Positions 8,740 through 18,569 are shown, numbered from the stretch's first letter. The stretch is DNA of 64,000 bases from Flavobacterium nitratireducens (GCF_029625335.1 NZ_CP121111.1:682001-746000); one strand, 5' to 3'. Notes: generated from the letters alone by a model not told the origin. Numbers and translations are program-made.

Positions 8740-9612
8740 ATGCAATTTTTAGCTTTTATATTCGCTTACCCATTTCTTTGGTTCATATCCATATTACCCT
8801 TCAGAATTTTTTATTTGATTTCTGACCTTATTTATTTAGTGGTTTATTATGTGATAGGTTATCGTAAAAAAACGGTAAAAGAAAATCTGAAAATGACTTT
8901 CCCAAATCTTACGGATAAAGAGCGATTGCAAATTGAAAAGAAATTTTACCATCATTTTTGTGATTTATTTATGGAAATGGTCAAAACAATGACCATTTCA
9001 TCCGAAGAAATGCAGAAAAGATTTAAAATTACCAATCTTGAACTTTTAGAAGAATTTGAAGCTAAAAACCGTAGTATAATGGTTTTAGCTTCACATTATG
9101 CTAGTTGGGAATGGTTAATTGCCATAAATCTTAAATCATCTTATCAAGGTGTAGGAGTGTATAAAGAAATTGCTAATCGTTATTTTGACAAACTCGTTAA
9201 AGACATACGCTCTGAATACAAAACAGAATTAGTATCTACTATCAAAACCATACCTTTAATGGCTAATAATCAACGAAAAGGTATCTTGTCTTTGTACGGA
9301 ATGGTTAGTGACCAATCTCCTAAAACTGCACAAATTGCACATTGGGAAAGTTTCATGGGTATTGAAACCCCAGTACACATTGGGCCTGAATTATTATCAA
9401 AAAAATACAATCTAAATGTTGTTTTTGCCAAGGTAAGAAAAGTAAAAAGAGGCTATTATGAAGCTACTTTAATCCCAATAACAGACGAACCTAAATCACT
9501 ACCTAATTACGAAATCATTCACCGCTATATCAAGGAAGTAGAAAAACAAATTTACGAAGCTCCTGAATATTATTTCTGGACTCACAAAAGATGGAAACAT
9601 AAAAAATCATAA
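8740..9612 (+). CDS. LpxL/HtrB-type lipid A acyltransferase
   Basis: The product is 290 residues from the chosen ATG. An N-terminal membrane anchor (FIFAYPFLWFISILPF) is followed by the cytoplasmic acyltransferase domain. LASHYASWEW supplies the catalytic HX4(D/E) motif, here H-x4-E. GMVSDQSP and the late FWTHKRWK are conserved landmarks of late lipid A acyltransferases. The enzyme adds a secondary acyl chain to lipid A at the inner membrane. Bacteroidota usually have one such enzyme. The gene ends inside a strong terminator hairpin. Confidence 0.9.
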   Translation: MQFLAFIFAYPFLWFISILPFRIFYLISDLIYLVVYYVIGYRKKTVKENLKMTFPNLTDKERLQIEKKFYHHFCDLFMEMVKTMTISSEEMQKRFKITNLELLEEFEAKNRSIMVLASHYASWEWLIAINLKSSYQGVGVYKEIANRYFDKLVKDIRSEYKTELVSTIKTIPLMANNQRKGILSLYGMVSDQSPKTAQIAHWESFMGIETPVHIGPELLSKKYNLNVVFAKVRKVKRGYYEATLIPITDEPKSLPNYEIIHRYIKEVEKQIYEAPEYYFWTHKRWKHKKS

Positions 9613-9662
9613 AAGAAAAAAGCTTAGTCTAGAAAGATATTTCGACTAAGCTTTTTTCTTTT
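9611..9662. terminator. strong intrinsic terminator, bidirectional
   Basis: A 19-bp perfect stem (left arm 9611-9629, right arm 9644-9662, core AAGCTTAGTC / GACTAAGCTT) lies between convergent genes and is flanked by A and T tracts. Confidence 0.9.
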
Positions 9663-9688
9663 ATGATCGAATGATAGATTGTGGGGGC

Positions 9689-10267
9689 TTACATATCAAA
9701 TCCTAAAGAAAACATCCAAACTCTATTTTGAGCTTTTTGTTCATCATATAAATCACCTAAACCAAGATGGTATCGCACCCCTAAACTAATTCCTGAGTCG
9801 GTTTTAATTCCAGCACCAAAGTTCATCCCCCAATCAAAACTATCTGGTTGAAACTCTTCAGTACTACTAAATATTCCGTCGTAAACCTCTTTATGAGTAA
9901 TTGCTACACCTATTTGTGGCCCTACTTCTAAGAAAAAGTTTTGAGAAGGATAGGCTTTAAACATTAATGGCAAATTGATATAATTTAATTTTTGGGTGAA
10001 CTTGCCTGAACTATTAGTAATTTCATATCCTTGTTGTGAAAATAACAACTCGGGTTGGATAGAAAAACTATCATTTAAAAATGATTCGCCATATACTCCA
10101 ACATGGAAACCATTACGTTTGTCAGTCTCACCATCGCCATCAAAACTTACCGAAGACAAATTATAGCCGCCTTTTATACCTACGTGCGACTGTTGAGATC
10201 CAAACTCCTGAGCTTTTGTAGTTGCTATTAAACCGAATAACAATCCAATTATATATACTTTTTTCAT
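9689..10267 (-). CDS. outer-membrane beta-barrel protein (OmpX/porin-like)
   Basis: The product is 192 residues. A signal peptide ends near TTKAQEFG. The body shows alternating strands: SHVGIKGGYNLSS at the start, FFLEVGPQIGVA in the middle and a terminal MFSLGFDM. This is the usual pattern of small 8-stranded outer-membrane barrels of the OMP_b-brl type common in Bacteroidota. It follows the metalloprotease gene on the same strand after an 18-bp gap, so they are likely co-transcribed. The ligand or role is unknown. Confidence 0.85.
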   Translation of the reverse strand: MKKVYIIGLLFGLIATTKAQEFGSQQSHVGIKGGYNLSSVSFDGDGETDKRNGFHVGVYGESFLNDSFSIQPELLFSQQGYEITNSSGKFTQKLNYINLPLMFKAYPSQNFFLEVGPQIGVAITHKEVYDGIFSSTEEFQPDSFDWGMNFGAGIKTDSGISLGVRYHLGLGDLYDEQKAQNRVWMFSLGFDM

Positions 10268-10285
10268 TTTTTTTAAAATTTATAA

Positions 10286-11032
10286 TTATTTACCACCGTT
10301 TGCGCGAAGATCCGCAATACAGTCTCCATCAAGTTGTGGAATAGTACCTCCAAGTAAATTACTCCCTGACTCTGCTTCCCAATACATTAAACAACTTGAG
10401 TTAATGCAATGTCTTTTATGATTTGAATCTTCGTGATCCGATTGCAAAGCTGTACCTACATTAGTCAAACCTAAAATATGACCAAATTCGTGTTGTATCA
10501 CAGTTGATTCTAAAACGGTTGTACTTGGTTTATTAATTCCTGTACTCAACTTTCTTATCGTATTTTCATAAATCACAAAAGAAGTATTTCGATAAGCCGT
10601 TCCTAAAACAACTGAAGTGTTGGTATCTTTTGAGGATTTTGCATCTGCAAAAAATGCCCAAACTGCTATTTGACTACCTTCATTGTAGTATACTCTATTA
10701 GCATCCTCAATTGCTATAACTTGTGCATCTGTATAACTTTCATTACCAGGAGAAGCAATTGCTCTTTTGTTAACTGTAATTCCTCCGGACTTATACACAC
10801 GACTATTCAAAAACGAAAGAAAATTATTGATTGAAGCAGCTGTGGGCTCATACCCTTGAACATATACAATCTCTACAACCATGCTATCAAATTTATCTTC
10901 TGATAATAAATCATGAGCTGAACTTCCTAAAGCTTTTTTGTTATTAGACTTAGTATTCGAATTATTCTCGATAGAAGAACAAGAAGTCAACAACAGGAAA
11001 GCGATGATGGCTGTAGCAAAAATTTTCTTCAT
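10286..11032 (-). CDS. lipoprotein metalloprotease (HEXXH, metzincin-like)
   Basis: The product is 248 residues. LLLTSCSS is a lipobox, so it is a lipoprotein. Zinc-binding HEFGHILGL (HEXXHxxG) occurs near residue 180 and is followed by a Met-turn-like SCLMYWEAE. The third zinc ligand is not at the classic HExxHxxGxxH spacing; it may be supplied by the His/Asp-rich loop SDHEDSNHKRH. It acts outside the inner membrane. The gene lies 66 bp downstream of the repeat lipoprotein and 18 bp upstream of the barrel protein. The substrate is unknown. Confidence 0.8.
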   Translation of the reverse strand: MKKIFATAIIAFLLLTSCSSIENNSNTKSNNKKALGSSAHDLLSEDKFDSMVVEIVYVQGYEPTAASINNFLSFLNSRVYKSGGITVNKRAIASPGNESYTDAQVIAIEDANRVYYNEGSQIAVWAFFADAKSSKDTNTSVVLGTAYRNTSFVIYENTIRKLSTGINKPSTTVLESTVIQHEFGHILGLTNVGTALQSDHEDSNHKRHCINSSCLMYWEAESGSNLLGGTIPQLDGDCIADLRANGGK

Positions 11033-11098
11033 TATCGTTGTTTTTGTATTTTCTATGTGAAAATAGAAATATTAAATGAATTTGGGTCTAAATAACTC

Positions 11099-12130
11099 TT
11101 AGATTTGTTTTAATACTAAAGTTATAGCGCTGTTTGTTTTACTTTGTAAAGTAATCGTAGAAGTTGTAAAACTAGTTACTTTCCAATCTTTGTTTAACAA
11201 ACTAAAGCTAGTACTTCCTGAATAAGCAAAGTTTACGTACACATCAACATCTGAAGTTACGGAATAAGTTCCCGACGCAAAAGTAGTTAATGCATTCATA
11301 GATTTAATTTTCCAATCATTAGCAAAATCAATCGTATAATTAACATAATTATTAGCTGATTCAACACCTGCGTTGATAAATGAATTCACTTTGAAAGTTC
11401 CATTAACCAAAATAGCCTCTAATTTTTCTTTGTTATCTTCTGCTACTTCCATTTTTGATTTAATATCTAAAGCAGCATTAATTGCAGTATTAAATTCAGA
11501 TTCAGAGTTGATTACTTGACTTGTACTACCTGAAAGTGTAACAGTTATTGGGTACTGTATTGAAAAAAGTTCTGTTGAAGTCATATTCTTCATATACAAA
11601 TACAATTCTTGTTCTGATTTGATTACCACACTTCCTGTTTGTTGCAAAGTAGAATCAAAAGATAACATTGTAATTGGGAATTTAATGTTTATAGACGAAA
11701 TCGCATCTTCACTTTCATCTTCAACTTCACTACAATCATCAGTAATTGCATCATATTCTGATTGACTATTAACAGTAACTTCTGTATAATCACTCATTTT
11801 AATTTTAACAGGAAATTGTAATTCCACCGCATCATCATCAATTGCTCCTATAATTGATAATGCGGTCTCCAAACTGGTTTGACTTGAGATACTAACTTGA
11901 ACACCTTTAATTTTAACATTATATGGAAAAACAAGAGAGGAGCATGAGGAATCATCTAAAAAATCATCAGACGAACCATCAAACATGGATACTCTTTTAA
12001 GATTAGTAGCTGCTGTAGAGTTTGCAGTATTTGGGTTATCCCCTTGTACTTCTTCAATTTCGCTTTGGCATGACGTTAAACTAAAAATACTCATCAAAGC
12101 AATTCCTGTAATCGATTTTAATGTTTTCAT
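11099..12130 (-). CDS. repeat-bearing lipoprotein
   Basis: The product is 343 residues. The lipobox is FSLTSCQS. Four imperfect repeats of about 45-55 residues each pair a [FY]P[IV] strand with a later S-x-[TS]-[EQ]-[LF] helix: LVFPYNVKIKG, LQFPVKIKMSD, IKFPITMLSFD and IQYPITVTLSG. The C-terminal third (about 245-343) is a separate all-beta segment. No enzymatic motif is visible. It is the first gene of a minus-strand set with the metalloprotease and barrel genes, and it faces the ECF sigma operon divergently. Function unknown; a surface or periplasmic binding role is only a guess. Confidence 0.65.
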   Translation of the reverse strand: MKTLKSITGIALMSIFSLTSCQSEIEEVQGDNPNTANSTAATNLKRVSMFDGSSDDFLDDSSCSSLVFPYNVKIKGVQVSISSQTSLETALSIIGAIDDDAVELQFPVKIKMSDYTEVTVNSQSEYDAITDDCSEVEDESEDAISSINIKFPITMLSFDSTLQQTGSVVIKSEQELYLYMKNMTSTELFSIQYPITVTLSGSTSQVINSESEFNTAINAALDIKSKMEVAEDNKEKLEAILVNGTFKVNSFINAGVESANNYVNYTIDFANDWKIKSMNALTTFASGTYSVTSDVDVYVNFAYSGSTSFSLLNKDWKVTSFTTSTITLQSKTNSAITLVLKQI

Positions 12131-12360
12131 AATTTACAAATTTAATGTTTTTTAATTGTTAACAATGACGAATTATTCGCATTTCTGATAGTAAGACAAC
12201 CAACAAGAATTCTACCCCACCCCAAAAATTAAAAAAAATTAAAAAAATCATAAAATACTGTTTTTCAATATTTTAAAAATATAAAAAAATACCACTTTAT
12301 TAAATTGAGTTAGGAATAAAAAAAATAATCTAATTTTACAGTATAAAAACAATCCTGAGA

Positions 12361-12876
12361 ATGTCTGAGAAAAAAAATAGCCTTTGTGAAGAATCCTATT
12401 TTAGTCAATTTTATATGGAGACGATTCAATCGGCAACTAATTTTGCCTATTATAAGTCGGGAGATAGTGATTCAGCATTGGATTTAGTACAAGAAGCCTT
12501 TGCTAAAATTTGGGAAAACTGCTCTCAAATAGATTATACTAAAGTAAAGACCTATCTATTTACAACTGTCAATAATTTATTTCTTAATTCGATCAAACAT
12601 CAAAAAGTAGTTATGGCTTACGCCAAAGACACTCCTACTCTAGACAGAACAAATCAAAGTCCTGAATACTTATTAGAGGAAGAAGAATTCAAAACAAAAT
12701 TACAAAATGCGCTGAGTTCTTTAAGTGACGCTCAAAGAGAAGTATTTTTAATGAACAGAGTGGATGGAAAAAAATACCGAGAAATTGCCGAAATTTTAGG
12801 AATAACACAAAAAGCAGTTGAAAAAAGAATGTCGGCCGCTCTAAAAACATTAAAAGAACAAATAGAAAATATTTAA
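12361..12876 (+). CDS. ECF sigma-70 factor (FecI-like)
   Basis: The product is 171 residues. Region 2 includes SALDLVQEAFAKIWEN, and region 4 includes LSDAQREVFLMNRVDGKKYR followed by the HTH EIAEILGITQKAVEKRMSAA. Its size is typical of Bacteroidota FecI-type sigma factors. It is followed by a FecR anti-sigma gene (58-bp gap) and an STN-type TonB receptor, the standard surface-signalling triad. It should direct transcription of its own downstream operon when the receptor is occupied. Confidence 0.93.
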   Translation: MSEKKNSLCEESYFSQFYMETIQSATNFAYYKSGDSDSALDLVQEAFAKIWENCSQIDYTKVKTYLFTTVNNLFLNSIKHQKVVMAYAKDTPTLDRTNQSPEYLLEEEEFKTKLQNALSSLSDAQREVFLMNRVDGKKYREIAEILGITQKAVEKRMSAALKTLKEQIENI

Positions 12877-12934
12877 TTCATTGAATAGTAGGGTAAAATA
12901 CCTTTGAGTTGTCTTAACCCTATAGCGAGAACAA

Positions 12935-13849
12935 ATGAAAAAGGAAAAAGAAATATTAAAATGGCTCGATGGCGAACTTTCAAGTAAAGAAATCGCAGAT
13001 TTAAAACAATCTGAAGATTTTAATACGATTGAGAAAATTGCGTATTATGCTTCACACATCGATGCGCCAAAAGTAAATGCAGAAGAAGCTTTGGCTGCAT
13101 TTAAAAACAGAAACCTAACTAAAAAGAAAACTAAAGTACGTCCATTGTATTTTAGTACTGTTTTTAAAATTGCGGCAGTATTTCTGGTATTATTAACATC
13201 TGCCTATTTTCTGTTTTTGAATAGCAACCAATCATTTGAAACGGGAATTGCTCAAACCAAATCATTTAAATTACCTGATAATTCAGATGTATTGCTAAAT
13301 GCATCCTCCAAAATTACTTTCAACGAGAACAATTGGGACAAACAAAGAAGTTTAACTCTAGAAGGTGAAGCCTATTTTGAAGTTCAAAAAGGAAAAACCT
13401 TTAGTGTTCAATCTGCTGATGGAGTGGTTAAAGTATTAGGAACCCATTTTGATGTAAAACAACGTAATAATTACTACGAAGTAAGCTGTTTTGAAGGTTT
13501 GGTAAGTGTCACCTACAATAATACCACAGTAAAATTACCTCCTGGTAAAAGTTTTAGAGTAATTAATAATCGTATTGAAAAAACAGATGATTTTGATGCT
13601 CAAAAACCATCTTGGTTACTAAAAGAATCTAGTTTTACCCGTATCCCTTTGAATTTAGTAATTGCCGAATTAGAACGCCAGTATGATATCAAAATAGAAA
13701 CTGAGAATATAGATACAACCAAATTATTTACAGGAAGTTTTACGCATAGCAATCAAAAAGTTGCACTAGAATCCATAACAATTCCGTTACAACTTAGTTA
13801 TAAAGTACAAGGTAAAACGATTATATTATACCAATATGAGGTTCAATAA
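12935..13849 (+). CDS. FecR-family anti-sigma factor
   Basis: The product is 304 residues. The N-terminal cytoplasmic segment (about 1-75) binds sigma in this family. One membrane helix lies at about 80-100 (TVFKIAAVFLVLLTSAYFLF). The periplasmic FecR domain contains SFKLPDNSDVLLNASSKITF and LEGEAYFEVQKGKTFSVQS, and the DUF4974-like C-terminus starts near IPLNLVIAELERQY. It transmits the receptor signal to the sigma factor. Its 3' end overlaps the receptor start by 14 bp. Confidence 0.93.
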   Translation: MKKEKEILKWLDGELSSKEIADLKQSEDFNTIEKIAYYASHIDAPKVNAEEALAAFKNRNLTKKKTKVRPLYFSTVFKIAAVFLVLLTSAYFLFLNSNQSFETGIAQTKSFKLPDNSDVLLNASSKITFNENNWDKQRSLTLEGEAYFEVQKGKTFSVQSADGVVKVLGTHFDVKQRNNYYEVSCFEGLVSVTYNNTTVKLPPGKSFRVINNRIEKTDDFDAQKPSWLLKESSFTRIPLNLVIAELERQYDIKIETENIDTTKLFTGSFTHSNQKVALESITIPLQLSYKVQGKTIILYQYEVQ

Positions 13850-16367
13850 ATGGATTTTTTACGTATTATTAATAGGTACCAAGAGTATTTGTTCGGCACA
13901 AACTAACAGTAACAAAACACCTCTAACAATTGTTATCAAAACTATTGAACAACAGTTTGATGTGAAATTTTCTTATGCCGTAGAAGATATTGCAACCATT
14001 TCTATAGAAAAACCCCATCCAACACTAAATCTTCAACAAACAATTGATGATTTGAATGCGAAAGTTCCGCTTCAGTTCAAGGCATTAGACAACCGATATA
14101 TTACCATTTCTAAATTGAATAAAAACATCCGTGCCTGTGGAGTTGTTCTTGCTGCAGATAGTAAAACAATACTTCCGGGAGCATCTATTAGAACTACTAA
14201 TTCTAACTGGACTGTTGCTGCTAAAAATGGAAATTTCAATTTAGAAAATGTGCCCATTGATGCCATTATTACGATTTCATACATTGGTTATGAAACTAAA
14301 GAGTTAAAAGCAAAAGATTTTTTTGCTGCTGCAAAAGAAGGTTTAACCATTTTATTAAAACCTTCTAAAGAAGAACTTAATCCTGTTTTAATACCTGTTT
14401 TTCTAACCTCGGGATTACAAAAAACCACCGATGGAAGTACCATTTTATACACTAAGAAATTTGGAATCTTGCCGGGTTTAACCGAACCAGATGTTTTACA
14501 ATCCATACAGACCCTACCCGGAATTGAAAGCACTAATGAAAGCGTAGCAAATATCAATGTTCGAGGCGGTACGAACGATCAAAACTTTATGCTTTGGGAT
14601 AATATTAAAATGTATCATTCTGGACATTTTTTTGGTTTAATTTCTGCTTATAATCCTAATTTGACTAACAAAATTGTGGTCACAAAAAATGGAACCAGCG
14701 CCGAATTTAGTGATGGGGTTTCTAGTATGATTAATATGAGTACTAATAATGAAATCAAAAAATCAATTTCAGGTGGCGCTGGAATAAACCTAATAAGTGG
14801 TGATTTTTTTGTACAAATTCCATTGGCAACAAACCTAGAAATTGACCTTTCTGCTCGCCATTCTATAACTGATTTTGTAAACACTCCTACATATTCTAAA
14901 TATTACAAAAAGAGTTTTCAGGATAGCGAAATTAATGCTGATAATACTGATAGAAACACCAATTCAGACTTTAACTTCTACGATTATACTGCTAAAATTC
15001 TTTATGACTTAAATGAAAAGCATCAACTTAGAGCTAATCTAATTGGTATCACCAACGAACTCAACTATTCTGAAAAAAATAATGCAAACGAAAGTTTATC
15101 CAAATCCAGTGGGCTTTCGCAAAAAAATATTGGTTTTGGTGGAAGTTGGAATGCAAAGTGGAGTCCCAAAATCAGCACCGAATTCAACAGCTATTATTCC
15201 AGATACAATATCGATTCGCGTGATTACCGAATTGCTACAGAACAGCTTTTAACAGAAGCGAATGAAGTAATTGAAACAGGAGCCAAATTCAATTTACATT
15301 ATTTATTAAATGAAAATTTTAAGCTCTTAACAGGCTATCAAATGAATGAAACAGGGATGCTCAATCAAACACGAGTGAATAATCCGTTGTATTCAAGTAC
15401 CAAAAAAACCGTTTTGCTTAATCATGCAACTTACGCTGAAACCACATATCAAAAAAACAATACTTTCTTACGGATGGGACTTCGTTTGAATTATTTCCAA
15501 AAATTTCAAAAATTCCTAATAGAACCTCGTATCAATGTAAGACAAAGTATCGCAAAAGGACTAGCACTAAAAGTTGAAGGAGAGTTTAAAAATCAAAGTT
15601 CAACTCAAATTATCGATTTTGAAGATGATTTTTTAGGTGTAGAAAAAAGACGTTGGCAATTAGTTGACAATAATACCATTCCAATTGCTCAAAGTAAACA
15701 AGTCTCATTTGGTATCGATTATAGCCAAAACAATTGGAATATCGACCTAACTTCTTTCTGTAAAATAGTAGATGGAATTACAGCTTCCAACCAAGGTTTT
15801 TATAATAATTTTCAATATCAAAATGCTCATGGAAGTTATACTAATAAAGGAATTGAATTTCTAATTAATAAAACCACTCAAGATCTTAGTACTTGGATAA
15901 GCTATACTTATAGCCAAAACAACTATCATTTTGACAGTTTCATTCCGTCTACCTTTCCTAATAATGTTGATATAAGACATTCGGTAACATTAGGATTCAA
16001 TTATACTGTTTTTGACAATTTAAAAATAGCTATTGGTGGAACTTGGCGTAACGGAGTACCTTATACCAAACCTGTAGAAGGGAACGAAACCGTACAAAAT
16101 GGAAACCGTTACTTTGTTAATTATGACGCGCCAAACAGCTTAAAATTAGATAATTTTCTGCGACTAGATACTTCTTTAAGTTATAATTTCAATTTTACTT
16201 CTAGTATAAAAGGAGCACTTAGAGCTGGTGTTATTAATGCTACAAATCATGAAAACACAATTAATCGCTACTATAAAGTGGATCCAAATGATAATTCCAA
16301 AGCCATACAAGTAAACAATAAATCGTTAGGTATGACTCCCAATATTAGCTTTAGAATGAATTTTTAA
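13836..16367 (+). CDS. STN-type TonB-dependent receptor
   Basis: The product is 843 residues. A signal peptide (ending near CSAQT) is followed by the STN signalling domain (about 27-90), a carboxypeptidase-regulatory-like domain (about 95-180: PGASIRTTN, ISYIGYETKEL), then the plug (DVLQSIQTLPGIES, NVRGGTNDQNF) and a barrel ending in SFRMNF with C-terminal Phe. The STN domain contacts FecR, so this receptor both imports and signals. No SusD partner is present, so the substrate is more likely an iron chelate or similar small ligand than a glycan; that is inference. DoxX follows 60 bp later. Confidence 0.92.
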   Translation: MRFNKWIFYVLLIGTKSICSAQTNSNKTPLTIVIKTIEQQFDVKFSYAVEDIATISIEKPHPTLNLQQTIDDLNAKVPLQFKALDNRYITISKLNKNIRACGVVLAADSKTILPGASIRTTNSNWTVAAKNGNFNLENVPIDAIITISYIGYETKELKAKDFFAAAKEGLTILLKPSKEELNPVLIPVFLTSGLQKTTDGSTILYTKKFGILPGLTEPDVLQSIQTLPGIESTNESVANINVRGGTNDQNFMLWDNIKMYHSGHFFGLISAYNPNLTNKIVVTKNGTSAEFSDGVSSMINMSTNNEIKKSISGGAGINLISGDFFVQIPLATNLEIDLSARHSITDFVNTPTYSKYYKKSFQDSEINADNTDRNTNSDFNFYDYTAKILYDLNEKHQLRANLIGITNELNYSEKNNANESLSKSSGLSQKNIGFGGSWNAKWSPKISTEFNSYYSRYNIDSRDYRIATEQLLTEANEVIETGAKFNLHYLLNENFKLLTGYQMNETGMLNQTRVNNPLYSSTKKTVLLNHATYAETTYQKNNTFLRMGLRLNYFQKFQKFLIEPRINVRQSIAKGLALKVEGEFKNQSSTQIIDFEDDFLGVEKRRWQLVDNNTIPIAQSKQVSFGIDYSQNNWNIDLTSFCKIVDGITASNQGFYNNFQYQNAHGSYTNKGIEFLINKTTQDLSTWISYTYSQNNYHFDSFIPSTFPNNVDIRHSVTLGFNYTVFDNLKIAIGGTWRNGVPYTKPVEGNETVQNGNRYFVNYDAPNSLKLDNFLRLDTSLSYNFNFTSSIKGALRAGVINATNHENTINRYYKVDPNDNSKAIQVNNKSLGMTPNISFRMNF

Positions 16368-16427
16368 TATATTCGATTCTGTAATTATTTGTTTACTTTT
16401 AAAAAAACTATTTTAATTATAAAAGTT

Positions 16428-16826
16428 ATGAAGAAAAACATTGATTTAGGACTACTTATCATTCGTGTTGCTGTAGGAGGATTAATGCTACTACATGGAA
16501 TAGCAAAAATTGGAAAAACCTCTTTTATTGCTGGACTACTATCCGAAAAAGGATTACCTGGATTTTTATCTTATGGAGTTTATCTAACAGAGATAATTGC
16601 ACCTATACTAATTCTTATTGGTTGTAGAACTAGACTTTCATCAATTGCCTATGTTTTTGGGGCATTGTTTGCTTTGTTCTTAGTTCACACTAACGAGATT
16701 TTACAACTAAATGAAAATGGGGGCTGGCAACTAGAGTTATTAGGATTGTATATTTCTGGCGGTATTGCTTTAGTATTTACTGGTGGTGGAAAAATAGCTC
16801 TTTCGCATTCTAATGAATGGGATTAA
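16428..16826 (+). CDS. DoxX-family membrane protein
   Basis: The product is 132 residues from the ATG at 16428; a longer in-frame version lacks an ATG. The first helix reads IIRVAVGGLMLLHGIAKI, the hallmark of DoxX proteins, and three more membrane helices follow. DoxX proteins are small inner-membrane proteins of varied, mostly unproven redox roles. It lies directly after the receptor gene and before a terminator, so it is probably the last gene of that operon. Confidence 0.85.
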   Translation: MKKNIDLGLLIIRVAVGGLMLLHGIAKIGKTSFIAGLLSEKGLPGFLSYGVYLTEIIAPILILIGCRTRLSSIAYVFGALFALFLVHTNEILQLNENGGWQLELLGLYISGGIALVFTGGGKIALSHSNEWD

Positions 16827-16833
16827 CAAAACA

Positions 16834-16867
16834 AAAACCCTTTCAAAATCAAATTTGAAAGGGTTTT
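16834..16867. terminator. bidirectional intrinsic terminator
   Basis: A 14-bp perfect stem (AAAACCCTTTCAAA / TTTGAAAGGGTTTT) is followed by a T-tract, between the convergent doxX-like and glmM genes. Confidence 0.88.
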
Positions 16868-16886
16868 ATTTTTTTATAAACAATAA

Positions 16887-18281
16887 TTAAATTCCAGCAA
16901 TCGCTTTGATTTCTTCAATGATTCGCAATGCTAAAGCATCCGCTTGTGATTGTGATGGAGCTTCAGTATAAATACGAATAATTGGTTCTGTATTTGATTT
17001 TCTTAAATGAACCCATTCGTTAGCAAAATCAATTTTAACTCCGTCAATAGTAGAAATATCTTCGTTTTTGTATTTCTCTGTCATAGCCACTAAAATCGCA
17101 TCTACATCAATTTGAGGTGTCAATTCGATTTTATTTTTACTCATATAATACTCTGGATACGAAGCGCGTAAAGCAGAAACACTACAATTTTTATTTGCTA
17201 AATGCGTTAAAAACAACGCCACTCCTACCAAACTATCTCTTCCATAATGAGACTCAGGATAAATAATACCTCCATTACCTTCTCCTCCAATAACAGCCTT
17301 GTTTTTCTTCATTAATTCAACCACATTCACCTCACCTACTGCACTAGCTTCATAACTTCCACCATGCATTATTGTTACATCACGTAATGCACGTGACGAA
17401 GACATATTAGAAACAGTATTTCCTGGTGTCTTACTCAAAACATAATCAGCTACTGCTACTAAAGTATATTCTTCACCAAACATTTCCCCATCTTCACTAA
17501 TGAAAGCCAAACGATCCACATCTGGATCAACTACAATACCAAAATCCGCTTTTTCTTCCACCACTAATTCGCATATATCCGTTAAATGCTCTTTTAGTGG
17601 TTCTGGGTTATGAGGAAAATGTCCATTAGGTTCACAGTATAATTTTACTACTTCTACCCCCATTAATTCCAGTAATTTTGGAATAATAACCCCTCCTGAC
17701 GAATTCACGCCATCAACAACTACTTTAAATTTAGCTGCTTTTACTGCATCAACATCTACTAAAGACAAATTCAAAACTTCATCGATATGAATATCCATGT
17801 AAGCATCGTTTTCAATTACCTCTCCTAAACTATCCACATCAGCAAATTCAAAAGCTTCTGCCTCAGCAATAGCTAGAATTTTTTCACCTTCAACTCCATT
17901 TAAAAACTCTCCCTTTTCATTTAATAATTTTAAGGCATTCCACTGTTTTGGATTATGAGATGCGGTTAAAATAATTCCACCATCGGCACTTTCTAAAGGA
18001 ACAGCCACTTCAACAGTAGGCGTTGTAGACAATCCTAAATCAATAACATCAATTCCTAAACCTACTAAGGTATTAACTACCAAATTATGAATCATAGGTC
18101 CTGAAATACGAGCATCACGACCTACAACAACTTTTAAATTTTTATTGGTATCTCCATTAGCGTTTTTTAACCAAGTTCCATATGCCGATGCAAATTTTAC
18201 AGCATCTACCGGAGTAAGATTGTCTCCTACCTTACCTCCTATTGTTCCTCGAATTCCTGATATTGATTTAATTAATGTCAT
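16887..18281 (-). CDS. glmM: phosphoglucosamine mutase
   Basis: The product is 464 residues, a member of the alpha-D-phosphohexomutase family. The phosphoserine loop is TASHNPKQWNALK, the Mg site is DPDVDRLAF, the sugar-recognition loop is GEGNGGIIYP, and the phosphate-binding loop near the C-terminus is RKSNTEPIIRIY. GlmM converts glucosamine-6-P to glucosamine-1-P for UDP-GlcNAc and cell-wall synthesis. A phosphomannomutase role cannot be excluded by motif, but the N-terminus SISGIRGTIGG fits the bacteroidotal GlmM type. All catalytic motifs are intact. Confidence 0.85.
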   Translation of the reverse strand: MTLIKSISGIRGTIGGKVGDNLTPVDAVKFASAYGTWLKNANGDTNKNLKVVVGRDARISGPMIHNLVVNTLVGLGIDVIDLGLSTTPTVEVAVPLESADGGIILTASHNPKQWNALKLLNEKGEFLNGVEGEKILAIAEAEAFEFADVDSLGEVIENDAYMDIHIDEVLNLSLVDVDAVKAAKFKVVVDGVNSSGGVIIPKLLELMGVEVVKLYCEPNGHFPHNPEPLKEHLTDICELVVEEKADFGIVVDPDVDRLAFISEDGEMFGEEYTLVAVADYVLSKTPGNTVSNMSSSRALRDVTIMHGGSYEASAVGEVNVVELMKKNKAVIGGEGNGGIIYPESHYGRDSLVGVALFLTHLANKNCSVSALRASYPEYYMSKNKIELTPQIDVDAILVAMTEKYKNEDISTIDGVKIDFANEWVHLRKSNTEPIIRIYTEAPSQSQADALALRIIEEIKAIAGI

Positions 18282-18358
18282 TCTGTATGTTTTAAAATTT
18301 AAATAATTTAATGTAAATAGAACTCATTATATGAAATTAGTTTTTGATGATAATTTTT

Positions 18359-18479
18359 CGTCAGTTCGAGTGATTTCCGACAGAAAATCGTATCGAGAAC
18401 AAGGAAAATTTCATCAAAAACGGTTCTCGATACATTTTTTTGTTCCATTTCACTACACAAAAAAACACTCGAACTGACG
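18359..18479. repeat. nested inverted-repeat (REP-like) element
   Basis: Outer arms CGTCAGTTCGAGTG (18359-18372) and CACTCGAACTGACG (18466-18479) are perfect 14-bp inverted repeats. Inner arms TATCGAGAAC (18391-18400) and GTTCTCGATA (18423-18432) are perfect over 10 bp. The 121-bp unit sits in the divergent gap between glmM and the ACP phosphodiesterase gene and could fold into a cruciform or RNA hairpin. Its form suggests a dispersed palindromic repeat. No coding capacity. Confidence 0.8.
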
Positions 18480-18569
18480 TTTTAATAATTTCACCCAACA
18501 AGTTAAATAGGGAACAAATATAACAATTGACACCTTATAAAAGTCATTTAGATTTTATATTTTAGGCAA

